A stretch of 64,000 nucleotides of DNA, from assembly GCA_963383645.1 (NCBI GenBank), contig OY726563.1:32593575-32657574 (forward strand), given 5' to 3'. Shown one piece after another: positions 21,055-32,069 of this stretch. This stretch comes from Muscardinus avellanarius. Taxonomy: Eukaryota; Chordata; Mammalia; Rodentia; Gliridae. The notes beneath the pieces were generated by a model that was not told the DNA's origin, did not search any database, and saw only the letters and a program-made list of their open reading frames with translations. The position numbers and the translations under genes are program-made. The first letter of the stretch is position 1; each line of letters starts with the position of its first letter.

Positions 21055-21640
21055 ACTGTAACAGGCAGTACTGCTGAATAACAAATTACCCCCAATACTT
21101 CAGAGCTTAGAACAATTGATTTGTTATGCTCAGAGAGTCCACGAGTCATATATTCACACAAAGCATAGGAAGAATAGTCTGTCTCTGCTTCAGGAAGTTT
21201 GAATTCTCATCTGGAAAGACTCAGAGCCTGGGGTGACTTGCAGCTAGGGGGCTGAACTCTGAAACCATCTGAAGCCTTCTTCATTCATATGCCTGGATCC
21301 TGTGACAGGAGGACTCCAAGGCTTCCAGGATACCAAATAGTGAATCCACATAGCTTGGGCTTCCTCACATCATAGTAGCCTCAAAACAGGTTACTTACAT
21401 AGCACCTCTAGTGCAAGTGATTCAGCAAGTATGTTGGAAGCTGCCTGGCCTTTTATGAAATTGCATCTGGAGTCACCCAGTATCACTTTCCCTGAATTCT
21501 ATTGATTGATGTCACAAGCCTCCCCCACCACCCAGTACAAGGAGACCAGATATAGACCCTACTTTTGAATGGAAAGAGAGTCAAGATCATATTGTAGAGG
21601 AGTCTGAGTCAAGGAATATTATTAGATGGCAGCTTAAGAA
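21055..21640. mobile_element. Old mammalian interspersed repeat, shared with 34140-34680
   Basis: Begins 'ctgctgaataacaaattaccccca' and includes 'gactcagagcctggggtga', 'gaaccatctgaagcct/ttcattcatatg' and 'tgggcttcctcacatcatag'. The stretch at 34140-34680 repeats the plan ('cttgggcttcctcgcagaatgatg', 'agccaagcagaagctgtattggcc'). I recognise a common placental LTR-like repeat but cannot name the family with certainty. Non-coding. Confidence 0.5.
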
Positions 21641-21654
21641 AATATAATCTGCCA

Positions 21655-21795
21655 GTCTGCCCTGTGGCCACAGTTCATAACTTCCCACCCATCTTTAAGA
21701 CTTAATTCAAACCCTCTCCTCCAGGAAGCCTTCCTTAATTACTGAAATCTACTTTAAAACCTGTTCTACTTAATAATCACAGAATTGTAGTAGAA
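21655..21795 (+). repeat. L2 remnant
   Basis: 'ctttaagacttaattcaaaccctctcctccaggaagccttccttaattac' is the usual L2 3'-region phrase about 'caggaagccttccctgac'. Short and diverged. Confidence 0.55.
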
Positions 21796-21805
21796 ATAAT
21801 ACAGG

Positions 21806-22381
21806 TTGAGTTTCCCTTACCTAAAACATTTAGGACCAGAATTATTTGGAATTTTGGATTTGGGAGTGTTTTGGAATATTTACATATATGTCAGCTATCT
21901 TGGGACTCAAATCTAGATGCAGAATCCACTTATGCTTTATATACATTTAATACACATAGCCTGAAGGTAATTATATACAATATTTTTAGTGCTCCTGAGT
22001 TTTGAATAGCACCTATCACATAAGGTCATGTGTAGAAATTTCCACTTAGAGCATAATACTGCTGTTCAAAAACTTTTGGATTGTGGAACAGTTTGGATTT
22101 CAGATTTTCAGATCAGAGATGCCCAAACCTTTATTTCCTACTGTTACTGTTGTTCTTATTGTATGACTGGATTATTTGAGAGTATGCCGCAGACATCGTG
22201 ACATTTTTATTCTAAATACTTTTATACACATCTCTTAGCAACATACACATTCTCCTGTGTGACCACAGTGCAATGATCAAATTCACCAGGTTTGAGATAA
22301 ATATAATACTATTATCTATTATATAGATCATATTTTAAATTTTTCAGATTTGGGATTTTGGATTAGGGCTGCTCAAGCCAT
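21806..22381 (+). mobile_element. Tigger-like (pogo/TcMar) DNA transposon with inner insertion
   Basis: The left terminus ACAGGTTGAGTTTCCCTTACC and the right terminus near 22355-22381 (GGATTAGGGCTGCTCAAGCC) are imperfect inverted repeats of a Tigger-type element whose TIR reads caggttgag-accct. TA flanks fit the TcMar target. A second right-end-like stretch lies at 22095-22130 ('cagatcagagatgcccaaacc'). Between the two right ends is text like an old L1M 3' region (22130-22330). No transposase frame is left. Confidence 0.6.
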
Positions 22382-22394
22382 AGTGGTGCAGCTA

Positions 22395-22605
22395 ACATGA
22401 GACATTGAACACTTCACTTATTTTAACCCATGACAACCCCAGGACAACCCCTGAGGAAAGTGTCCTTATTATCACCCTTTGACAGTCGAGGAACGCCCGG
22501 GAGCTCAGGGAAGTTAGATTACTTGCCAAAGTCACACAGTTAACGATTGGCAGGATCAGAGCTGGAACCCAGGCAATCAGCTGGAGCCTGATGTCTTCCC
22601 AACCC
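22395..22605 (-). repeat. MIR SINE, antisense
   Basis: Antisense MIR: 'tttaacccatgacaacccc', 'agggaagttagattacttgccaaagtcacacagttaac' and 'cagagctggaacccaggcaatc'. Nearly complete. It also retains a CGAGGAACGCCCGGG motif. Confidence 0.75.
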
Positions 22606-22753
22606 TATCCCACCTTTTGGTAGCTCTTCCTTCACAGAGTTCACTTTCCCCCAGCCAGGCTAAAACAGCTCTCTCCTCAACACTATTATAGTCTCTGATA
22701 CCTTGCTAGACTCCTAGGCTCGCCTACACTCTCACTAAAGGATCTATCTATCT

Positions 22754-22791
22754 CTGTACTGGAGACTGAACATTCAATCAAGCTATACCCC

Positions 22792-22847
<56 letters not shown>

Positions 22848-22977
22848 CAGGGGGACAGGATTATACTAATTTGCTAGAGTTCCTGCTTAAGTTTCTGTGG
22901 CTAGCCTTGAACCCGCTATTCTCCTGTCTCAGCTTCTGAAGTACTGAGATTACAGGAGTGTGCCACAGGCCCAGCTT
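22754..22977 (-). mobile_element. Diverged B1-dID SINE with (AT)26 expanded in its linker
   Basis: ID half 'tgtactggagactgaacattc...aagctatacccca' (22754-22792), then a perfect (AT) run 22794-22845, then the B1 half 'gttcctgcttaagtttctgtggctagccttgaacc...gtgccacaggcccagctt'. The linker has been replaced by the dinucleotide run. An older copy than most here. Confidence 0.8.
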
Positions 22978-23259
22978 GCTGAGGGATTCCTCATTTGTTC
23001 CAGTAAGCCCCTAAACCCAGAATCTGCTCTCAAAGCACCAGTGTGCACATTTGTGTGCTGACTCACTGAGCCAAGCCTGGGCCAAGGCAGGAGGACACTA
23101 TTTGCAAAATGGGCAAAAAAAAAAAAAAACTTCAAGAGAGTCATCCTATGCCAGAGTCCCTTGAGTAGGGCAGGCACAGGGACTGGTGGCCAACTGGGAT
23201 GTCCAAAGTGCCGCATAAGCACTCCAAATACATCACTAGATGGATAAGGAAAAAATTAG

Positions 23260-23740
23260 ATTTCAAGATGGTTTTAATTCCGAGCTCTGAGAGTCTTGGG
23301 GAATGAGTAGAGAGAGAAATGATTTAGAACCACAGGGTTTTTTTATGGGCAGCGGGGCCTCTTTCAGCCTGAGCAGGCAGATTGAGAAATCCGTAAACAA
23401 GCAAGGAGCAAGCCCGGAGACAGAGCGCGTGGTCTACAAGGCACGGGGATAATAGTGCTCAAGTCAAGGGAGGCTCAGAGCCACGTGGAAATGATTCTGG
23501 GCATAAAAGACTGCGCCCGGGTGCTTTGTATCTGAACAAAAGCATTCCACGTGTACGCGAAAGTGGCTTTAGAGAAAGAACAGGTTTGCCTGATCAGCCC
23601 CTCTGGCCTGTAAATTAATGCTTTGGACCGTTACCTTGAAGCTGCGCTGCCCCTTGTAAGAACCAGTCTTGTAGGCACAGTGGGGGATGTCTGATATTAG
23701 CCAGAATATTGGCAATCCTTGCCTGCCGGCTGCCTGAAAG
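23260..23740. promoter_or_regulatory. Candidate conserved regulatory block with paired E-boxes
   Basis: Repeat-free, and it retains about fifteen CpGs within 250 bases. Two exact CACGTG E-boxes occur 66 bases apart (23482-23487 and 23548-23553), the second followed by TACGCGAAAG. AT-rich motif islands (TAAATTAATGC at 23611, GTAAACAAGC at 23393, a forkhead-type core) are mixed with GC-rich ones. No reading frame crosses it cleanly. It may be an enhancer or silencer; conservation cannot be tested here. Confidence 0.4.
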
Positions 23741-25295
23741 TATGCCTCTCATCAGTCCTGGCCAGTGTGCATGACTAAAGAAGCAAAGAGCTCTGAGGGC
23801 AGTGACCTCATGACCTCAAGCCAGGGAAGCAGGAAGAAATGCAGAGGTGGGCAGATAACTTTATCATCCTTAATGGGCTACTTAACTCCTTGTGCAGAAG
23901 TAGAGGAGCCACCAGTGACATGCCCCAGGCAGCAGATGGCAGCGTGGGCAGACTTATACAAAGGAGGGTGTCTGGATTCAGTTTGCCCCAGAAGCCAACC
24001 CCAAACAGCGAAATGAGTACAAATAGTTTATTTGGGATGCGCAAGAAACATTGAGAGTGGAGTGGGAAGGTGAGCCAGAATGGGAAGACAGTCAATCAAG
24101 GGTGTGTCATCAAGCCAGCCAGCACCATGCGCAGGCGAGGAAAGCAGGAACCAGCAAGAACAGTACTTCTCAAGGTATCCGGGCTACAGACCCAGTTGTC
24201 TTCTGGGGTTATCAACCCATTGTAAATGGATCATTCTGCACAAGTACAATTAAAATGTCATGGTGATAGCAAATTGCTATATAAGGTCCGAAAGGCTTTC
24301 TCTTCTGTACTTATCTTGAAATGTAAGAGTCACACACATTTCACAGCTTGTTGCTGGTCTAGGGACCATACTTTAAGTAGTACTGGTACAGAATATGTAC
24401 CTCCAAGCACGTCCACAAACAGGCACCAGTCATTGGTTAAGGGTATGTGATTCTTCCCTGTGCATGCACAGAGTGGTAGGCTTTGGTTTATAGAAAGCCA
24501 TTAGGCACAGAGATGCGCATAGTAGCGCTTGGGAGTCAGCCTTTACATGCTGAAAGGGGATGGGACAGGGTGTAGGCAGCATCTACTACAGAGGACTCCC
24601 ACTCCCTTTTCCTCACCAAAGGCCCATTGGCAATGCTCTAGGGTTTGAGGCAAGAACAAGGCAAAGTCCAGATTCGAGTACCCAGAATCAGGGAGCTCCA
24701 GAAGTCAGAACTTCTCCTTGGCTGATTGTAAATGAGAGGCCATATGGGTAGGCTGTACTTTATCTGCCCAGCCTAACATCTGAATTTAGCCCTCATTGAA
24801 AGAGCAGACGCACTGTTTAAAGAAAACCAAAACCACCCCAACCCCCGCTGTCAGCTCTGATAAGACACTAAATGCAGAAGGGCTGCCTCCCTGACCACAG
24901 CCCGCATTGCTACGCAGTTCACTCCTGCCTGGCCCCTGCACACCACATGCTTCCTCCTCTGCAGGCATTTTCTAAGGAGACACAGCAGTTCTTTCTGGCT
25001 TTGCAGTAACCCCAGGGCCTGCAAGTTGTAGACAGGGGATGACTGCAATTGCGGCGAGGGTATGGAAAAGTTTATCTGGGATGCCCTGGTGTCATCAGGG
25101 AAAAGCCACACCAGCCTGGCCCTCCACAGCCAGTGCCACTTCTGGGATCTCTTTCCAGGATGAACAAGAAGATGAAACTAACGGTACTGCTGAAAGCATG
25201 ACAACATCGAGAATGAATGCCTTCACTCTGTATCGGGGCCTTGACCTCATGCTAAGTACTCTATATACAATTCCTTTCATCAGCTCAGGAACTTT
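23741..25295. other. Unassigned, mostly single-copy sequence
   Basis: No named repeat or exon is recognised over about 1.5 kb. Short frames on both strands lack domains. Parts around 23990-24200 have an LTR-like feel ('aatagtttatttgggatgcg') but cannot be assigned. Confidence 0.3.
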
Positions 25296-25300
25296 TATTT

Positions 25301-25363
25301 TGCATTGCTAGAGATGGTACCCAGGGCCTCATGCATGCTAGGCTATTGAGCTACACTCCCAAC
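25301..25363 (-). mobile_element. Stand-alone ID-type SINE, antisense
   Basis: Reads as the complement of an ID element (BC1/tRNA-Ala derived): GGTACCCAGGGCCTCATGCA, then TGCTAGGCTATTGAGCTACA. Unlike the composite SINEs it keeps the CATGCTAGGC segment, which the dID half has lost. It ends without a B1 half. Confidence 0.8.
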
Positions 25364-25429
25364 ATTATAGTGACTAGGAACAACTTCCATGTTATATATA
25401 CTGCCAGGATCTGAGACTGCCAGGATCTG

Positions 25430-25565
25430 AGTGCTATATCTTCTACCTCTGAGCCATGTGACTTAGTGTGTCTTGGTTTCCTCATCTGTAAAATGGGCTT
25501 TTGCCAACATCACAGAATTGTTAGTGCAGTAAGCAGGTTAATATCTGTGACATGCTTGAAACAGG
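25430..25565 (+). repeat. MIR SINE remnant
   Basis: 'tctgagccatgtgacttagtg', 'gtttcctcatctgtaaaatggg' and 'acagaattgttagtgcag' follow the MIR core in order. Directly upstream is a perfect 16-bp tandem duplication (ACTGCCAGGATCTGAG, 25400-25415 and 25416-25431). Confidence 0.65.
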
Positions 25566-26625
25566 ATGAGGAATAAAATGAACCCCTAGCACCCATGCAG
25601 TCCTGGATCTGCCCTGGCCAGGGCTCCAGCTCAGCAGCCTCACTGCTGCTAGAGACCTCAACCCTCTGAGGAAGTGACCAGTAGCAGGTTGACTGGGCAT
25701 CCCTGAAGCGGGATTACATGGTTGTCATGCAGATGACAGCCAAAGAAAGGAGTTTTAGGCTATTGGCTCTGTGATAACATGCAGGCCCCAGATTGAGGGC
25801 TTTTGCCAACTCTGTCACTGTCGCCACCACCCAGATTGTTGCTACCTCAATGATTGCCACCTGGGATTTGCACGATCACTGCCTCTAAGGCCAGTAGTTT
25901 TTATCTATGGGGACAGAGCCTGGATTGTGACTCCTCGGGCTGTGTTTCTCCCCCACTGCCCTTGAACACAGTCTGGCCCAAGTGGATGATGGGATGCAAA
26001 CCACCCTCAGATTAGGTATGTTAAAGGTTAAAGGTTCACAGATCTGTCTTATCCAACTCAGAGTTGTACATAATCCAGACCTCAGTAATCATTTCCAGTT
26101 TCCTAATTAGTTCACCCTTATTTCCAACCGGGTCAGGTTACCAGATAAATGAGAATTTCAGATAAACAATGGGGTTTTTTCAGTATAAGTATGCCCCAAG
26201 AGTGCATAAAACATATACTAAAATGTATTCATTGTTTATCTAACATTCTAATGTAAATGGGCATCCTGTGCTTATAAGTAAAATCTGACAAAGCTCATCC
26301 AGGAGCATTGATGGGGCTCTGGGTAACATCAAAGAAGACCAGAACCCTTCTCTATCGGTTTAAGTGACCCAGGAAGGCAATTTTGAAAACGGATTTTGGA
26401 TGCAGGTGGTTTGATTGGGAGGTGACCAGGAAGCACAGTGAGGGATCAGGAAAGTGAGGCAGGGAAGAGAGAGAAGCCAATAAAAGAGATGCTAATGAGG
26501 AGGTTGCCTCTGTAGGCAACAGGGCTCAGCCCCCCCCCCCCCAGCTTCCCACCAGGAACATCCCAGAATTCATGTGAAAAGTGCTATAGAATTGCCCTGA
26601 GGAAGCTAGGCTGGGCATTCATCTA
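25566..26625. other. Unassigned non-coding sequence with a poly(C) run
   Basis: No recognised gene. A C13-14 run lies at about 26529-26543. A diverged L2/MIR-like phrase at about 26090-26280 is too weak to call. Confidence 0.3.
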
Positions 26626-26629
26626 CCAT

Positions 26630-27012
26630 AAGTCAGTCTGTCAGGCTGCCATCAAAATATTATAGACTAAGCAAGTTATACAACAAATATTTATTTCTCA
26701 CAGTTCTGAAGGCTAGAAGTCCAAGATCAAGGCGCCCCAGATTTGAGTCTTGGAGGGAGTTCTCTTCCTGACTTGTAGATGGCCACTCTTTTGTTATGTC
26801 CCTGTATGACAGAGACAACTCTGTCCCATGTCTTCTTCTTATAAGGATATTAATCCCAACTATGTCACTATCCCAAAAGTGCCCAACTCTTTCACCCTCA
26901 TTTAAACCTAATCATCTCCCAAAAGTTCCACCTCCAAATATCATCACACTGGGGTTAGGGCTTCAGCCTAAGAATTTCAAAGGCTCACAAACACTGATTC
27001 TACAACATTACC
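26630..27012 (-). mobile_element. MLT1-type MaLR solo LTR, antisense
   Basis: 'gctgccatcaaaatattatagac', 'caaatatttatttctcacagttctgaaggctagaagtccaagatcaagg' and, on the right, 'ccacctccaaatatcatcacactggggtt' are the complement of an MLT1A/B-like LTR. Solo copy; no coding sequence. Confidence 0.75.
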
Positions 27013-27635
27013 AGTTACCCATTCCTCAAAGAGAAAAGCAAGGGCAAAAACCCTTAAATGGGCATGTGCTCAGGACTGCCTTGGGGACCTTACCCCTGCT
27101 CTACTTCCAGATTTTACCTGCACTTCACTGAGACTGCCCAGAGCAAAGAAGCAGAGAGACACAGGCTAGAGGTGAAAAGCTGTCAGCTGACTGAAAACCT
27201 TCTACCACAGATGCAGGTGGGCAGCTCTGCACCTGAGCCCAGACAGTCCTCTGTGGGCCACCTAGAATACTTGCTTCATTTCCCTTTGCCTCAGGCTGAC
27301 CCCTCAACCGTGGGAGGATGGAAAGCCTGGCTCAGTTGGCCTCCGTGAGTTGTCGCCAAAATCAGATGAGATTATGTGTGTGTGTGAAAGGGTGTTCAAA
27401 CCTGTAAGGCACAGCAGAAATGGAAGAAATAATAAGCAACGTTTACTTAAGAAAGAAAGGGAGAAGCAGAAAAGAGATAAAATAAGAGCAAGAAAGAATA
27501 TGTAAGAACAGAGGGAGGAAAGAAGGATGAAAAGGAAAAAGGAAGGAAGGAAAGAGGGAAGGAGAGGACAGTACACTGGTTACTAGCAGCAGAGGATAAG
27601 ATCCCAGGAGATAAATCCACTCAACAAGCTGATAA
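27013..27635. other. Unassigned; polypurine stretch at 27420-27570
   Basis: No gene or dispersed repeat is named. Positions 27420-27570 are GA-rich (GGAAGGAAGGAAAGAGGGAAGG), which creates low-complexity open frames on the minus strand. Confidence 0.35.
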
Positions 27636-27639
27636 TGGG

Positions 27640-28640
27640 GCACTTTGCTTTGTTCCAGAGCCACTGCTAGGTGCTAAGAGTTCAGTAGTGAAGCAAATGC
27701 TCCTATCGTTTGCTTTCGTGAAGCCTACATTCTGGTGGGGAGTAAAATATACAGCAAGTTTGTATAGCACTATGGATGACAATAAACGAGGGAAGGGAGC
27801 CAATAGGAGGCTTGGGGACTGTGACAAGGTTGCAATTTTAATAGGTCAGGGAAGTTGTCACTAGACTGTGACTTGGGAGTCCAGCCCTGAAGAAGAGGAG
27901 GAAGGGAATCAGCATGTCCCTGGCCCTTTACGAAAGGAGCAAAGAAGCCATTGTGTCTGGGGCCAGGAGAGGCATGGGGAGACCCATGGCAGGGAATGAG
28001 ATTGCAGGAGCAGCAGTGGCGAAGGGAGATGGTATAGGGTCATGGAAACCACAGCAATTACTTTAGCCTGTCTATGAGGGAGCTGGGCCACTGGAAGGCA
28101 GTAGACATGGCAGAGCACTATCTGACTCATGTTCTTAAAAAAACAGTTTAGCTACCATCTAACAAGCCCAAGGGCAGCCACTTGGGAAACCGAGGCAGAA
28201 ATTCAGGCCCGGGGAGATGATGACAGCGCCAGGGCCAAGGCAGGAAGAGTGAGAAGTGGCCAGATTCTGAATCTACATTCTCAGTTGTCGCCAACAGGAT
28301 TTACTGGGAAAAGGGAAGGCAGAATCTAAGATTTGGGACCCAAGCAACTGGCAAGATGGAGCTACCAAAACAGAGACTCAGAAGACTGTGGGAGGAACGG
28401 GCTGGAGCAAGGCAGTGACAGGGACTTGGCAGAGTTTTGAGACGTTGCTCAATGTCCAAGTGGAGAATGTTGAATAGCAACCAAGGAGGTGAGATCTGAA
28501 TCAGGCAGCCTTGGGGTGGAGATGGTATTCAACAGCACGATACTGTATGAGGCCACCTAGGGATAGGACATAGTGAAGAGGTGCCCAGTGAGTCCTGGGG
28601 CACATGAGGGTGAAAGGGCAGAGAGGTAAGAAGTGACTAG
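27640..28640 (-). repeat. L2-like ancient LINE remnant, antisense
   Basis: Begins with the antisense L2 3' phrase ('ctgctaggtgctaagagttcagtagtgaagc', 'gaagcctacattctggtggg', 'gacaataaacgaggg') and continues through 'ttgcaattttaataggtcagggaagttgtcact', 'gagaagtggccagattctgaat', 'gacaggatttactggg' and 'gccacctagggatagg'. The same text type occurs at 31290-31400 and 32690-33030. Long, decayed, non-coding. Confidence 0.6.
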
Positions 28641-29123
28641 CAAAAAAAAGCAGGGGACTGGCAAGGAGATACCTGGATCCAGATAAAGAGCAGGGTGACC
28701 TTAGGATGAGGACATTGTGGATTACTTGGGGAACACCACCAGTCTCGCCCTAGCAAAAACTCATCCAGACAGAACAGACTTCTTAGGAGTCTTTCTGCTT
28801 GGTTCAGTGTGTTCCTCTTCCCCACCTTTATAGACAAAGCTGCACCACCACCCTCCCCCCCCCAACACACGCACACACATACAACCCTGCTTGCTTGCTC
28901 CCTGTTCCCTGCAATGCCCTGCTGGCTTCTGTCCTCCCCTCTTACATCATAGCACCAGGTCCTCATCCAAGCACCTGCAAAGCCCCAGACTGTGTAGGTC
29001 AGGTCCCAGCTTCCTTCTGGTCCCCACCCAGTTCTAGACTCACCTGAAATCAACGCATGCCTGAGTTTGCATTCTGCCAGTTGGATCTTCCACAGCATCC
29101 CCTCCTGGCACGTGGCTTGTTTG
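28641..29123. other. Unassigned non-coding sequence
   Basis: No recognised repeat beyond a short (CA)/(C)n patch at 28850-28880. A 153-codon minus-strand frame passes through it but has no domain. Confidence 0.3.
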
Positions 29124-29140
29124 TGATTTGTGCACTTTTT

Positions 29141-29306
29141 GTTTTGTTTTGTTCTTTGATACTAGGGGTTGAACCCAGAGGCCTTCCACCTCTGTGCAAC
29201 ACCCCCAGCCCTTTTTACTTTTTATTTTGAAACAGTGTCTCATTAAGTTTCTAAGGCTGGCTTCGAACTTGTAATCCTCCTGTCTCAGCCTCCCAGGTAC
29301 TGGCAT
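29141..29306 (-). mobile_element. 5'-truncated B1-dID SINE, antisense
   Basis: Tail (TTTTG)n at 29135-29153, ID half GATACTAGGGGTTGAACCCA, linker, and a B1 half that stops early at 'ctggcatt'. The direct repeats TGATTTGTGCACTTTTT (29124) and TGATTTGTGTATTTTA (29307) bracket it, so the truncation happened at insertion. Confidence 0.85.
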
Positions 29307-29471
29307 TGATTTGTGTATTTTACTGGCCAACAGGTTCCTTCCATTTAAGAAAAGCCCTATTCTAGAAGTTTTCCAGCAAGCACACTTTGTTTCCTTCCAC
29401 TTGGCTAGCCTCAAAGAAACCCAGCATTTAAAAGACCTGGTGTGGAGAGCCTATCTGATCATGAAGAAACA

Positions 29472-29474
<3 letters not shown>

Positions 29475-29518
<44 letters not shown>
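29475..29518. repeat. (AC)22 microsatellite
   Basis: Uninterrupted AC dinucleotides, alternating purine-pyrimidine. Produces histidine/threonine-rich spurious frames. Confidence 0.95.
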
Positions 29519-29519
<1 letters not shown>

Positions 29520-29522
<3 letters not shown>

Positions 29523-30200
29523 CACCGCTGTGACCCTCCATCAGCCTTTCCAACCAAACCCATTGCTGAGCCACTCAGCTGTCAACGGCTATTGGGAATC
29601 ATGACTGAAGAGGCCAAAATTGCCCGTGCACATCTCTTCTTACCACTCTGAAGCAGCAAGGGCTCTTAAAAGCCGATTAGAACCTCCTCCCCTTCCACCA
29701 AGTAAATAAAAGCTGGTCTCCAAGGTGCAAGCCCAGCACAGAGGCCGGGAGGTGCTGGGTGGGGTTTTCTCTCACCAGCAGCAACCTCTTCACTCATCGG
29801 AGGCTGGCTCAGAGGTTTTAGAGGGAGGCAGCGCCGTAACTCATGAGATTAAAACATGCCCGCTTCTCTTCAGACATGTATTCTATATGAAAATGTGGTT
29901 TATGGGCATCTGGTCCACAAATCTCAAGCCCAAGCAATTCTACCTATGACCATCAGTCATGGAAGTTACACTCACCAAGAATGAAAATTTACACGACCAC
30001 TGTTAGCCCATAGCCAGCAGCAGAGCATCCTCCCCCGCTCCAGATCTCCCTGACAACAACTATCCGCCCCATTTTTACTGGCTGGTACCCAGGCTAGTGG
30101 CAATGACTCTCAAATGTGAGTATTTATCATGAGACGCTTTCAAGGCCCATCTCTTCCGGTTTACAGAGAGGGTATTAGATTAGAAATCGGGAAGAAAGGA
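29520..30200. other. Unassigned; possible conserved block at 29620-29930
   Basis: No repeat is recognised. The stretch 29660-29860 has CpGs and AT-rich motifs ('agccgattagaacc', 'gcgccgtaactcatgag') resembling other candidate regulatory islands in the window. Weak evidence. Confidence 0.3.
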
Positions 30201-30209
30201 GTCGATTTT

Positions 30210-30550
30210 CATCTTTGCCACTTACACGCATGGAAACCTTAGCCTTTCACTCTTTGTCTCAGTTTCCTCTCCTGGCCACCTATCCCGAGTAGTTCACTTG
30301 CACCAGTTGTTAGGAGCATGATCTTAATTCAGCATGGCATAGTTTCAAAACTCCTAGGCTTGGGGTGAGTTACTTAACCCCTCTATGTATTAATGTCCTC
30401 TCTGTAAAATAAATAAATAAGGGCACTTGCCTTATAGTGGTGTTAGAAGAATTAAAATAATTAGTACTTGTATAGGGCATAGAATAAATAGTACATGGCA
30501 CTGGAGAAGTGTTCAGAAAATATCACATCAAATTCATTTATTCAACAAAT
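30210..30550 (+). repeat. MIR/L2-like remnants
   Basis: 'tctttgtctcagtttcctctcctgg' (30250), 'gagttacttaacccctctatg' (30365) and 'gtgttagaagaattaaaataatt' follow the MIR order. The right end 'attcatttattcaacaaatatttattgggcac' (30532) is an antisense L2 terminus. Confidence 0.55.
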
Positions 30551-30554
30551 ATTT

Positions 30555-31010
30555 ATTGGGCACTGTGTTCATTTTCTGAGGTTGCTATAACAAAGTACCA
30601 TAAAGCCAGGTGGTTCACAAAAACAGAAATGTACTTTGTCACCATTCTGGAGATCCAGAGTCTGAGATCAGTTGTCAACATGATTGCTCCCTTCTGAAGG
30701 CTGTGAAGAAAATGTTTCCCACCTCTCCTCAGCTCCTCGTGGCTTGCTGGCCATCTGTGGGGCACTCACGGGAGCATCACCCAGCTCTCTACCTTCGTGC
30801 TCACATGTTCATCTCATTCATGTCTCTGTGTTCAAATTTCCCATTTATATGAGGATACCAATCATATTGAATTAGGACCCACCCTAATGATGTCATGTTA
30901 ACTTGATGGCATTTGTGAAGACCCTCCTTCCAAATAAAGTCACATTCTAGGGACTGGGAGTTAAGACTTCAGCACATCTTTCTGAGGTGACACAATTTAA
31001 CCTATAGCAA
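30555..31010 (-). mobile_element. MLT1C-type MaLR solo LTR, antisense
   Basis: 'gaggttgctataacaaagtaccataa', 'caccattctggagatccagag', 'ccttctgaaggctgtgaag', 'ttcaaatttcccatttatatgagg', 'tccaaataaagtcacattct' and 'gtgacacaatttaacctata' occur in the exact reverse order of an MLT1C-like LTR. Nearly complete solo LTR. Confidence 0.8.
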
Positions 31011-31420
31011 ACCCATACTAAGAACCTCTACCAGATACTGAAAATACAGACATTAGTAAAACATGGTCATACCTCAGGAAGCACACATTAGAACGTGGGA
31101 AACAAATGTTTATGCTTTCACTTGGTAAACCAGGGAAATATACAAAATACAAAGACAAAAGGAATTGAGTGGTAGCATCAGAAGGGGTTTCAAAAAGCTG
31201 AATGTGTGTGCTGGGCCTACAATGATGAGCTATATTGACATTCCATCTGAGCTGCAGAAATCTGGAAGCATCTGGCATTTCTGGAAATTCAAGCCCTCAA
31301 TGTGGATGTAGAATCAGGCAGGACCCAGGAAAGAGAAATCTGAAAACAATGGTAGGACCAGATTTCAAAAGGCTTCAAATGCCAGGTTAAGGAATTTTTG
31401 TTTTATCCTATGAGTACGTG
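31011..31420 (-). repeat. L2-like remnant, antisense
   Basis: 'ccagatactgaaaatacagacattagtaaaacatgg' and 'aggaagcacacattagaacgtgg' are an antisense L2 3' end. From 31290 the text ('gaccagatttcaaaaggcttc', 'ggttaaggaatttttgttttatcc') belongs to the same ancient LINE type as 27640-28640. Confidence 0.5.
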
Positions 31421-31817
31421 TCTTAGGTCAAGATCCCTAGAATCAGACAAGGATTCTTGTGAAAGGATTTATTCAGAGGAATTACCAAGAAAAACTAGAA
31501 AGGGAATAGGGAAGGGCAAAAGTCAAGCAAAGAGTCACAGAGTGCAACTTTTGCTCAGTTCTGCAGAGGGATGCTAGAGACAATGCAACTCACATCTTAG
31601 TATTATCCAGATTAGAATGAGGGTGCCAGAGGACTTGCAGCCTCCTGCCCATCAGTCCCTTATCCAGAACTGCCCCCAGGCACTTGGGGCTGTCCACACT
31701 CTAAGTTGCTGGTACAATGTCTCTGGCTCTTACTATTACCTTTGCCAAGAGAAACTGGTTGCTAGGGATGAAGCCACACAGGGAGTTGGCAAAATGGAGG
31801 CAGGATGGGATGTCAAT
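31421..31817. other. Unassigned; LTR-like text
   Basis: 'aggatttattcagaggaattacc' and the following lines resemble an antisense LTR of uncertain family (a similar feel at 43370-43800 and 63550-63830). No coding sequence. Confidence 0.3.
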
Positions 31818-31830
31818 AATATCTGCTATA

Positions 31831-32055
31831 GCCAGGCATGGTGGAGCAAGCTTGTAATTCCAGCATTTGGGAGGCTGAGACAAGAGGATCATGGTTCGAG
31901 GACAGCTTCAGCTACTTAGTGAGGCCCTTTGCAACTCAGTGAGACCTTGTTTCAAAACAAAAGAATAAAAAGTCGGGCTGGGGGTGTAGCTCAGAGGTAG
32001 AATGTCCCTGGGTTCAATCCCCAGTACTGCAAATAATAATAATAAGAAAAAGAAG
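31831..32055 (+). mobile_element. B1-dID composite SINE, sense, with perfect target duplication
   Basis: A good reference copy. B1 half GCCAGGCATGGTGGAGCAAG, linker 'aaacaaaagaataaaaagtcg', ID half GGCTGGGGGTGTAGCTCAG ... GGTTCAATCCCCAGTACTGC, then an (AAT)n/AAG-rich tail. Flanks AATATCTGCTATAG at 31818-31831 and 32056-32069 match exactly. A- and B-box-like pol III sequences are present in both halves. Confidence 0.95.
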
Positions 32056-32069
32056 AATATCTGCTATAG

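Noticed and set aside
28637..29098. 153-codon minus-strand frame
   Set aside because: No recognisable domain, low-complexity Gly/Cys stretch over a CA/C-rich patch, no splice evidence.
29475..29518. Regularly spaced short repeats as a possible CRISPR array
   Set aside because: Simple dinucleotide repeats with no unique spacers, in a mammalian genome.
30555..31010. Possible retroviral coding remnants near the LTRs
   Set aside because: All LTRs seen are solo copies; no gag, pol or env-like reading frame adjoins any of them.
31980..32030. tRNA-like sequence with B-box (GGTTCAATCCC)
   Set aside because: This is the ID half of a SINE with an A-rich tail and target duplications, not a tRNA gene; no full cloverleaf is formed.
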